Of a stretch of 5,744 nucleotides of DNA, positions 1-5,744 are shown one piece after another (the stretch's first letter is position 1; every line of letters starts with the position of its first letter). The DNA lies in assembly GCA_945878515.1 (NCBI GenBank), contig CAMCTL010000194.1:1-5744 (forward strand). The letters are read 5' to 3'. The notes under the pieces were generated by a model. That model did not search any database, had not been told where the DNA came from, and saw only the letters and a program-made list of their open reading frames with translations. Origin of the DNA: Flavobacterium psychrophilum (GTDB lineage Bacteria; Bacteroidota; Bacteroidia; Flavobacteriales; Flavobacteriaceae). A program made the position numbers and the translations under genes.

Positions 1-878
1 TCTTTAAACATTTGTTCAAAAGGGTTGAAAACACCAAATTTTTGAACTTCTGATTTTTTTAATTTGGCTCCAATTCCAACTTTAACACTATTATTGTAGC
101 TGCCATCATTTAAATCTCCCATCAAAATAATTTTGGCATTTGGATTAATTTTATAAATAGAGTCCATCGTTTTTCTTGCTAACCTTCCTGCGGCTTCCCG
201 AAACGGTCTGCTTTTTTTCTCTCCGCCTGAACGAGATGGCCAGTGATTGACCATTACATTAATCTCTTCTCCATCGAGAAAACCAGTTACTAGTAGAATG
301 TCTCTGGTATAAATTCTATTGTCAACTGCAATTTCTATTTTGTCTTTGTCTGCTTTTTCTTCTTCGGTTTCTTTGTCCTTTTCTTTATCCTTTTCTTTGT
401 CGTTATTATTTCCTCTATATATAATTAAGGGAATGTTTACGAAGCTTGTAGGTTTAAAATGTTTTTTTTGATAGAGCAACGCTACATCAATTCCTCTTTT
501 GTCTGGCGAATCAAAATGAACAATACCATAATCATTTCTAACCATGTTCGGATGTTTTACCAAATCTTCTAATACATTTCGGTTTTCAATTTCACAGCCA
601 CCAATCAAGGTTGGCGCTTCCTTTTGTTTGTCGTTTGTTCCAATCTGCATTAAAACCGTCGAAAGATTTTCTAATTTTTGTTTGTATTTTGAAGAAGTCC
701 AGCGCTGAAGTCCTTCTGGCAGCCATTCTTCGTCCATGTTGGGGTTGTTGATGGTGTCAAATAAATTTTCGAAATTATAAAATGCAATAGTTCGCAAAGT
801 ATATTTTTTTTCTTGAGCACTGGCTTCAAAATTTGAAGAAATAGCAAACAAAACTGCAATAAGGACTTTTATTCTCAT
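1..878 (-). CDS. Secreted endonuclease/exonuclease/phosphatase (EEP) family protein, 3' end cut off by the window
   Basis: The reverse strand reads open from an ATG at 878 to the window edge, giving 292 codons without a stop. The N-terminus (MRIKVLIAVL..., then SA-Q near residue 21) looks like a Sec signal peptide, so the enzyme should act in the periplasm or outside the cell. EEP/DNase I-fold landmarks appear in order: YNFENLFD at 34-41 (N35), GCEIENR at 94-100 (E96, expected metal ligand), RGIDVALLY at 128-136, NHWPSRSGG at 211-219 (H212, DNase I-like histidine) and MGDLND at 253-258 (D255 and N257). The final Asp-His motif should lie past the left edge. The family cleaves phosphodiester or phosphomonoester bonds with a divalent metal; substrates include DNA, RNA, nucleotides and lipid head groups, and sequence alone does not choose among them. 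A Lys/Glu/Asp-rich insert at 160-182 separates two parts of the core. The gene is divergent from the receptor operon across 132 bp, which suggests shared control. The family call is secure; the substrate is unknown. Confidence 0.9.
   Translation of the reverse strand, partial: MRIKVLIAVLFAISSNFEASAQEKKYTLRTIAFYNFENLFDTINNPNMDEEWLPEGLQRWTSSKYKQKLENLSTVLMQIGTNDKQKEAPTLIGGCEIENRNVLEDLVKHPNMVRNDYGIVHFDSPDKRGIDVALLYQKKHFKPTSFVNIPLIIYRGNNNDKEKDKEKDKETEEEKADKDKIEIAVDNRIYTRDILLVTGFLDGEEINVMVNHWPSRSGGEKKSRPFREAAGRLARKTMDSIYKINPNAKIILMGDLNDGSYNNSVKVGIGAKLKKSEVQKFGVFNPFEQMFK
366..401 (-). repeat. Three 12-bp tandem units encoding the charged DKEK insert of the EEP protein
   Basis: Read on the minus strand, three consecutive 12-nt units encode DKEK, DKEK and DKET (residues 160-171). 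The first two differ only at a synonymous Asp codon (GAC/GAT). The array is followed by a less regular Glu/Lys/Asp run to about residue 182. It keeps the reading frame, so it looks like an in-frame microsatellite-like expansion in a surface loop of the enzyme. Confidence 0.8.
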
Positions 879-921
879 GATATATATTATTTTACTGTAA
901 AATTTAAAATATTGTTGGCGA

Positions 922-929
922 CAAAAGTA
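922..929 (-). promoter_or_regulatory. Candidate -7 promoter element for the EEP gene (TACTTTTG)
   Basis: The minus strand reads TACTTTTG, an exact match to the Bacteroidota -7 consensus TAnnTTTG. It lies 43 bp upstream of the EEP ATG and would give a leader of roughly 35-40 nt. I see no convincing TTG/TTTG -33 box at the usual 17-23 bp spacing, so the call rests on the -7 element and its position. Confidence 0.5.
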
Positions 930-949
930 AATAATAAAAATTATAAATG

Positions 950-957
950 TAGTTTTG
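950..957 (+). promoter_or_regulatory. Candidate -7 promoter element for the receptor operon (TAGTTTTG)
   Basis: TAGTTTTG matches the Bacteroidota -7 consensus TAnnTTTG exactly. It lies 53 bp before the receptor ATG, putting transcription start near 962-966 and leaving a leader of about 45-50 nt. No TTG/TTTG -33 box is visible 17-23 bp upstream; that stretch is occupied by the opposing -7 element at 922-929. A weak -33 could mean the promoter needs an activator or an alternative sigma factor (inference). Confidence 0.5.
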
Positions 958-965
958 TACCCGTT

Positions 966-982
966 AAGAAATAGTATTTCTT
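966..982. promoter_or_regulatory. Perfect 17-bp inverted repeat just downstream of the predicted receptor-operon start
   Basis: AAGAAATA-G-TATTTCTT is an exact dyad with 8-bp arms around a single central G. It begins 9 bp after the -7 element at 950-957, at or just past the expected transcription start, and ends 28 bp before the receptor ATG. The position fits a repressor operator. In RNA it could also form a weak 7-bp AU-rich hairpin with a 3-nt loop in the leader. Such dyads can arise by chance in DNA this AT-rich, so its function is unproven. Confidence 0.4.
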
Positions 983-1010
983 TTCAATATGAATTAATTT
1001 ATTATTATTT

Positions 1011-3827
1011 ATGAAAAAAATTATTTTGAGTGCATTATTTGGGATACAAATAATGTTTGTTTTTGGACAATCGTCTACCGGAATTACTGGTAAAGTTGTC
1101 GATTCTAAAACACAAAAACCAATGCAAAGCGTTGTAGTATCTATTCAAAACACCAATCTAACGCAGCTTTCAGATATAAATGGAAAGTTTTCCTTCGACA
1201 ATGTTCAAGAAGGTATTCAGTTGATACGTATTAGGACAAACGGTTTCAAAGATCAATTGCTTCAATTTGAAATCATTGCTGGTAAAGTATTAGATATAGG
1301 TACAATATCTTTAGAAGAGGATCAAACAATAGAACAACAATTAAGTTTGGTAACTATTACAGAAAGCGATTTGGGCGATGATAATAGTGGATCTGAAAAC
1401 ACAGCTGGACTTTTACAAGCCACACGAGACGGTTTTCAACAAGCTGCCGCTTTTAATTGGGGTCAAGCTCGATTTAGAATTCGCGGATTAGACAACGAGA
1501 ATGCAACAGTAATGATTAATGGCGTCATGATGAATAAAATTTATGACGGAAGACCGCAGTGGGCCAATTGGGGCGGACTGAACGACGCCACAAGAAATCA
1601 AGAATTTACAATGGGAATTGCGCCTTCAGATTACACATTTGGTGGCATTTTAGGAACACAAGAAATAAATACAAGAGCGTCCATTTATAGACCAGGTTCC
1701 AGAATATCATCTTCAGGAACTAACACCAATTATGATTGGCGCGTAATGGCTACCCACGCCTCTGGAATAAACAAAGATGGGTGGGCGTATGTTATTTCAG
1801 CCTCAAGAAGATGGTCTAACGAAGCCTATTTTGTAGGAACAGATTATAGCGCAAATTCAATTTTTGCAAGTATTGAGAAAAAAATTAACAACCATCACTC
1901 CTTAAACTTTACATCAATTTATGCAGAAAATAGTAGAGGAAAGAGTTCTCCAAATTCTGATGAAGTGGTGGGATTAGTAGGAGAAAAATACAATTCTTAT
2001 TGGGGTTTTCAAGATGGTAGAAAAAGAAATTCACGCGATAAAGATGTTGAAGAGCCTATTTTAATGTTGAATCATTTTTGGAAAATCTCTAGTAAAACAG
2101 ATTTGAATACAGGAATAACATTTCAATCTGGAAAAATCGGCAACAGTAGACTAGACAATCAAGGTGTCGATAATCCAGATCCAATTTACTACAGGAATTT
2201 ACCAAGTTTTCACACTTCGGCGTACAACCCTGATGATTATACTAATTTTATTGGTAACAGTCCTGAAAACATTGCTCTAGGTATCAAAGAAAGAGATAAA
2301 TTTCTTGCGAACAAACAAATAAATTGGAATCTCTTATACAACACAAACCTAAACTCCTTAGATGGTCACAGTTCTTATATCTTGTATGAAGACCGAACAG
2401 ATGATAAAATTTGGACCGCAAACTCCATTTTAAGTTCACAATTATCTGATAATATCATTTTAAATGCTGGCGGAACTTTTAGAAAATTAATGTCTCACAA
2501 TTTTGCTAGTGTGCTAGATTTATTAGGCGGTCAGTTTTACAAAGATTATGATAATTTTCAAGCTGGATCGGAGCAAGAATCCGATTTAAACAATCCACAA
2601 AGAAAAGTAGTGGTTGGCGATAAGTTTGCTTATAATTATAATTTATTAGCCAATACCTTTGATGCTTTTACACAGTTTAAATTTACTTACAAAAAAGTAG
2701 ATTTCTTCCTAGCGCAAACTTATGTAAGAACAGAATACCAAAGAGAAGGTTTGTATAAGAATGGTTTGTATCCAGCAAATTCTTTTGGGAAAGGCACTAA
2801 ATATTTCTTCGAAAATTTTGGTTTTAAAGGTGGCTTAACTTACAAAATTTCTGGGCAACAATATTTTACGTATAATGCTGCTTATTTAACAAGAGCGCCA
2901 ACTTTGCGAAATGTATTTCCTAATGCACGTTTAAACAACAATTCTATAGAAGGTCTCAAAGGCGAAAGTATTTCGACAATGGATGCTAGCTATATCATTA
3001 GAGCGCCAAAGTTTAAATCAAGATTTACTGCCTATTATTCTAATATTAAAAATGCTACCGAAACGTCATTTTTCTTTGGAGAAGGAATTTTTGATGATGA
3101 CGGCGGAGATGGCGGAGATGCCTTTGTAGCTGAAACAACTACAGGTATAGAAAAATTAAATATTGGCGCTGAGTTAGGAATGGAATATCAAATTACTTCT
3201 ACAATAAAACTTACCGCTAATGCTGCTTATGGCGAGTACACCTTTAATAATAACCCATCAGTACAATTAAACAATGATAACTTAGCAAGTCCGACCAATA
3301 CAAATCCTACTATAGATTTTGGAACTGCAAAGTTAAAAGGATACCGTGTGGCTGGCGGACCTCAAACAGCAACATCACTTGGTATTGAATATAGAGACCC
3401 AAAATTTTGGTGGATTGGTGCAAATGCAAATTATTTAGCTAATAATTATTTGGATGTTTCTGCACTTTTAAGAACCGATAACTTCTTTAAAAACCCAGTA
3501 GATCCTTATGGTCAAGGTTTCCCTTTTCCAGAAGCTACAGAAGCTCGTGCAAAAGAATTATTAAAACAACAACGATTTGCTGATTTCACTTTAATCAATT
3601 TAGTAGGAGGAAAATCTTGGAAAATTAACAGTACGACATTTGGTTTCTTTGCGTCAATAAATAATTTATTTGATATTAGTTATAAAACTGGTGGTTTTGA
3701 ACAAGCAAGAAATGCTAATTTTAGAGAAGTGAATCAAGATGTTTCTAGCGGTACACCTTCTTTTGCACCGAGATATTTCTACGGATACGGTAGAACTTAT
3801 TTCCTAAATTTATATGTTAACCTTTAA
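1011..3827 (+). CDS. TonB-dependent outer-membrane receptor with N-terminal carboxypeptidase-regulatory-like domain
   Basis: The 938-residue protein should be an outer-membrane active transporter powered by TonB-ExbB-ExbD. A signal peptide occupies about residues 1-20 (MKKIILSALF..., ending FG-Q). A CarboxypepD_reg-like beta-sandwich follows at about 24-100 (GITGKVVDSKTQKP start, then DINGKFSFDNV and a GF motif), as is usual in Bacteroidota receptors. A TonB-box-like stretch, LVTITESD, lies at 113-120. The plug spans about 130-235 and contains FRIRGLDNENATVMINGV and EINTRAS. The rest is a barrel of alternating aromatic/polar strands ending in YFLNLYVNL. An acidic Gly/Asp loop sits at 695-703. 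The ATG at 1011 is chosen because it directly precedes the signal peptide; there is no Shine-Dalgarno sequence, which is normal for the phylum. The gene leads an operon with two lipoproteins and has no SusD-like partner in view. The ligand cannot be read from the sequence; neighbours suggest nucleic-acid or phosphate-ester products. Confidence 0.95.
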   Translation: MKKIILSALFGIQIMFVFGQSSTGITGKVVDSKTQKPMQSVVVSIQNTNLTQLSDINGKFSFDNVQEGIQLIRIRTNGFKDQLLQFEIIAGKVLDIGTISLEEDQTIEQQLSLVTITESDLGDDNSGSENTAGLLQATRDGFQQAAAFNWGQARFRIRGLDNENATVMINGVMMNKIYDGRPQWANWGGLNDATRNQEFTMGIAPSDYTFGGILGTQEINTRASIYRPGSRISSSGTNTNYDWRVMATHASGINKDGWAYVISASRRWSNEAYFVGTDYSANSIFASIEKKINNHHSLNFTSIYAENSRGKSSPNSDEVVGLVGEKYNSYWGFQDGRKRNSRDKDVEEPILMLNHFWKISSKTDLNTGITFQSGKIGNSRLDNQGVDNPDPIYYRNLPSFHTSAYNPDDYTNFIGNSPENIALGIKERDKFLANKQINWNLLYNTNLNSLDGHSSYILYEDRTDDKIWTANSILSSQLSDNIILNAGGTFRKLMSHNFASVLDLLGGQFYKDYDNFQAGSEQESDLNNPQRKVVVGDKFAYNYNLLANTFDAFTQFKFTYKKVDFFLAQTYVRTEYQREGLYKNGLYPANSFGKGTKYFFENFGFKGGLTYKISGQQYFTYNAAYLTRAPTLRNVFPNARLNNNSIEGLKGESISTMDASYIIRAPKFKSRFTAYYSNIKNATETSFFFGEGIFDDDGGDGGDAFVAETTTGIEKLNIGAELGMEYQITSTIKLTANAAYGEYTFNNNPSVQLNNDNLASPTNTNPTIDFGTAKLKGYRVAGGPQTATSLGIEYRDPKFWWIGANANYLANNYLDVSALLRTDNFFKNPVDPYGQGFPFPEATEARAKELLKQQRFADFTLINLVGGKSWKINSTTFGFFASINNLFDISYKTGGFEQARNANFREVNQDVSSGTPSFAPRYFYGYGRTYFLNLYVNL
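3102..3119 (+). repeat. 9-bp tandem duplication GGCGGAGAT x2 inside the receptor gene
   Basis: Two identical adjacent 9-mers encode GGD-GGD (residues 698-703). They directly follow three Asp codons, giving DDDGGDGGD at 695-703 in a probable extracellular barrel loop. The unit is more G-rich than its AT-rich surroundings. Gly/Asp-rich loops can bind calcium, but this one does not match a canonical EF-hand or RTX spacing, so metal binding is only an inference. Confidence 0.75.
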
Positions 3828-3837
3828 AAATATACTG

Positions 3838-4455
3838 ATGCAAACAAATAAAACTTTAAGCCTAATAGGTTGTTTCATTTTTCTCTTATTGACAGCTTGT
3901 TCGCCTGAGGACGATATAAAAAATCCTAATTTTAATCCATTGATTTTTTCAGAAGATTTTTCAAAAGGAGCTGTAGACGATGCTGTTTTAAATATAGAAA
4001 ATTGGAGTAATATTGCCGAAGTGGGTACTGTGAAGTGGAAAACACAAATTTATTCAGGTAATCCTTATGCAGAATTTAGTTCTTTTAGATCCCTAGATAA
4101 TGTTAGTGTTGGATGGTTAATTTCTCCTACTATTAATATGGATGCTGTAGTTGGCGAGATATTACAATTTCAAGCCTCGCAAAGTTTTGTAACTTCAAGT
4201 GGCAATTCTCTAGAGGTACTGATAGCAACTGATTACAATGGTACAAATTTAGCCACAGCAAACTGGCAGCCAATAGAGGCAAACTTACCTACAACATCAA
4301 GTGCTTATTTTGAATTTTTAAAATCTGGCGAAATAGATTTATCCGCTTATACAGGAAATATTAATATTGCTTTTAAAGTAAAAGGTTCAGGAACTAACAA
4401 TTCTTTAGACGGGTCTTACCAGATAGATTCAATTAGAATTTACACAAAAAATTAA
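3838..4455 (+). CDS. Small lipoprotein with a choice-of-anchor-J type domain
   Basis: This 205-residue protein has a lipoprotein signal peptide with lipobox LTAC (Cys21), followed by SPEDD, an acidic stretch like the export signals of surface lipoproteins in Flavobacteriia. Residues 37-205 have the pattern of choice-of-anchor-J (jelly-roll, carbohydrate-binding-like) domains: FSEDFSKG near the start, W67 with NPYAEFSSF at 75-83, GWLISPTINM at 92-101, NSLEVLIATDYNG at 123-135, GEIDLSAYTGNINIAFK at 164-180 and a terminal YQIDSIRIY. An in-frame ATG at 3814 would overlap the receptor stop and add eight residues, giving a 22-residue stretch before the hydrophobic core region. I prefer 3838 because it gives a signal peptide of ordinary length and starts 10 bp after the receptor stop. 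It is probably co-transcribed with both neighbours. Its role is unproven; an accessory ligand-binding or receptor-partner role is inferred. Confidence 0.85.
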   Translation: MQTNKTLSLIGCFIFLLLTACSPEDDIKNPNFNPLIFSEDFSKGAVDDAVLNIENWSNIAEVGTVKWKTQIYSGNPYAEFSSFRSLDNVSVGWLISPTINMDAVVGEILQFQASQSFVTSSGNSLEVLIATDYNGTNLATANWQPIEANLPTTSSAYFEFLKSGEIDLSAYTGNINIAFKVKGSGTNNSLDGSYQIDSIRIYTKN

Positions 4456-4467
4456 TACACAACTATT

Positions 4468-5744
4468 ATGAAAAAAATAATATTAGCCTCGGTAACATTT
4501 ATTGTTAGTATCAGCATTTTTACAAGCTGTATTACCAGTGATGTTTATGACGTCCCGCAAAACACTTTAACTACTTATGAATTAGTAACGACCAAAACCG
4601 TTAAAGAAATTAATGACAATGCGGTAACCGTAAATACAACTAGTACACCAGCCATACTACCAGTACAATACACAGCCGATGACATCATTGAAGCTTACGT
4701 AACTTCTAGCGATGAGAGTGGAACCTTTTATAAGTCAATTTCTTTTCAAACCATACCAACAGACGGATCGGCTCCAATTGGATTTAGTGTTCCTATTGAC
4801 GAAGCTACACTTTATGGCAAAGGCTTCAACCCTGGACGAAAAGTGTTTATTAAATTAAAAGGATTATATATTGGTAAGGTTTTCGGCTCTATGCAAATAG
4901 GCTCATTGTATGAAGGAACTGTAGGAAGAATTTCAGAATTCGACTGGCAAAAACATTTGTTCCCATCGAACATAAAAGTTTCAGAGTCTTCTTTTGTTAG
5001 AACCTTAACACTAGCCGAAGCATACAAGGACGAAATCCAAAATACATTGATAGAGATAGATGCGGTTCAATTTACAGATGGATCAATAAATAGAACTTAT
5101 TATGATGTTGACTCTGGTGGTGGAGCAACAAATCATTTGTTATCATCAACAACTGGTGGGACACAACGAATTATTCGATTTAGTAGTTTTGCACCGTTTA
5201 CAGGTAATCAAGTGCCAACAGGAAGCGGCAAGATTCGCGGTGTTTTATCTAAATATAATACAGATTTTCAGTTTGTTGTTCGTTACGAAAGTGATATTAA
5301 ACTGGCAAACGCTAGAGTAGATGTAAACCCTGCAATTGTTGGTAATGCGAATACTTTTTCTTCTGCTTTGAACGAACCGTTTGTTGGTTATGCCAATAAC
5401 CTAAGTAACTTTCCCAAATACATCAACGATGCTTTTATTGGCAACAGATATTGGCAATTGAAGTCATTTGGGTCTAATAGTTATATTGAGCAAAGTGCAT
5501 TTAATGGCAGTGGAAATCCAGGTTTAAATTTAAAGACCTATTTTTTTGTTCCTGTAGATTTTACTGCTGCAAATACATTTACTTTTAAAGAAGCAATGCG
5601 TTTTAATGCTGGAAATGCTTTAAAAGTATATTATGTTACAAGCGCAAACTATGCAGCTGGAGGATTGGTAGATATAAAGAAATTTACTAACATTACAACA
5701 AGTTTTAATATTACATACCCGGCGTTAGGGGCATCAGAAAATAA
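4468..5744 (+). CDS. DUF5689 domain lipoprotein with C-terminal anchor-J-like domain, 3' end cut off by the window
   Basis: An ATG at 4468, 12 bp after the previous stop, opens a frame that runs 425 codons to the window edge. The TAA in the last three bases is out of frame, so the gene continues. The signal peptide MKKIILASVTF... ends in lipobox FTSC (Cys21), predicting an outer-membrane-anchored lipoprotein. Residues about 40-276 match the DUF5689 family as I know it: EAYVTSSDESGTFYKSISFQ (76-95), GRKVFIKLKGLYIG (123-136), MQIGSLYEGTVGRIS (142-156), LIEIDAVQF (194-202), and GSGKIRGVLSKYNTDFQFVV (252-271). DUF5689 is a Bacteroidota-restricted family of unknown function, often near receptors and nucleases. 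Residues about 318-425 resemble the anchor-J domain of the preceding gene, including a W...N.Y.E.S.F motif at 329-345 and NALKVYYVTSANY at 383-395. The rest of that domain is past the edge. It probably acts at the cell surface with the receptor; the reaction or ligand is unknown. Confidence 0.85.
   Translation, partial: MKKIILASVTFIVSISIFTSCITSDVYDVPQNTLTTYELVTTKTVKEINDNAVTVNTTSTPAILPVQYTADDIIEAYVTSSDESGTFYKSISFQTIPTDGSAPIGFSVPIDEATLYGKGFNPGRKVFIKLKGLYIGKVFGSMQIGSLYEGTVGRISEFDWQKHLFPSNIKVSESSFVRTLTLAEAYKDEIQNTLIEIDAVQFTDGSINRTYYDVDSGGGATNHLLSSTTGGTQRIIRFSSFAPFTGNQVPTGSGKIRGVLSKYNTDFQFVVRYESDIKLANARVDVNPAIVGNANTFSSALNEPFVGYANNLSNFPKYINDAFIGNRYWQLKSFGSNSYIEQSAFNGSGNPGLNLKTYFFVPVDFTAANTFTFKEAMRFNAGNALKVYYVTSANYAAGGLVDIKKFTNITTSFNITYPALGASEN

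Noticed and set aside
671..859. Minus-strand open frame of 62 codons
   Set aside because: It lies wholly inside the EEP coding region in another frame on the same strand; the EEP frame has a signal peptide and family motifs, this one has none.
912..917. TTGTTG as a -33 box for the receptor promoter
   Set aside because: It is 32 bp from the -7 element at 950, well outside the usual 17-23 bp spacing.
3814..3837. Upstream in-frame ATG that would start the small lipoprotein inside the receptor gene
   Set aside because: It adds eight residues (MLTFKNIL) ahead of a complete, normal-length lipoprotein signal peptide and overlaps the receptor stop. Coupled translation from it is possible but less likely than the start at 3838.
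3828..4467. Possible terminators in the gaps between the plus-strand genes
   Set aside because: The 10-bp and 12-bp gaps contain no GC-rich hairpin or T-run, so there is no support for transcription ending between these genes.
4812..5027. Minus-strand open frame of 71 codons
   Set aside because: It is antisense to the DUF5689 domain, has no recognisable motif, and overlaps clearly coding sequence.
5102..5320. Plus-strand open frame of 72 codons
   Set aside because: It is an alternative frame within the DUF5689 gene, whose own frame is continuous and carries conserved family motifs here.
5742..5744. TAA at the very end, possibly a stop for the DUF5689 gene
   Set aside because: Counting from the ATG at 4468, codons end at 5742 and the last two bases start a new codon, so this TAA is out of frame and the gene runs past the window.

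Overview
The window looks like a low-GC chromosomal segment from a Bacteroidota member, most likely class Flavobacteriia. The evidence is AT-rich DNA, start codons without Shine-Dalgarno sequences, TAnnTTTG-type -7 promoter elements, a TonB-dependent receptor with an N-terminal carboxypeptidase-regulatory-like domain, and lipoproteins with short acidic stretches after the lipobox cysteine. There are no RNA genes, insertion sequences, CRISPR arrays or phage genes.

Layout. Positions 878 down to 1 (minus strand) hold the first 292 codons of a secreted endonuclease/exonuclease/phosphatase (EEP) family protein; its 3' end is off the left edge. A 132-bp AT-rich divergent intergenic region (879-1010) follows, with back-to-back -7 elements and a perfect 17-bp dyad. 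Then come three closely packed plus-strand genes: a 938-residue TonB-dependent outer-membrane receptor (1011-3827), a small lipoprotein with a choice-of-anchor-J type beta-sandwich domain (3838-4455), and a lipoprotein with a DUF5689 domain followed by a second anchor-J-like domain (4468 to beyond the right edge). The gaps of 10 and 12 bp point to one operon.

How the genes may work together (inference). The receptor would import a ligand through the outer membrane using TonB energy. The two lipoproteins, at least one probably surface-exposed, would capture ligand or dock an enzyme in place of the SusD partner, which is absent here. The divergent secreted EEP enzyme would cut a phosphodiester- or phosphomonoester-containing substrate. 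A nucleic-acid or organic-phosphate scavenging locus is the simplest reading, but no substrate can be proved from sequence. Nothing here is an obviously new defence or mobile system. The main points of interest are the SusD-less receptor/DUF5689/anchor-J/nuclease grouping, the anchor-J module occurring in two consecutive genes, and the compact divergent control region.
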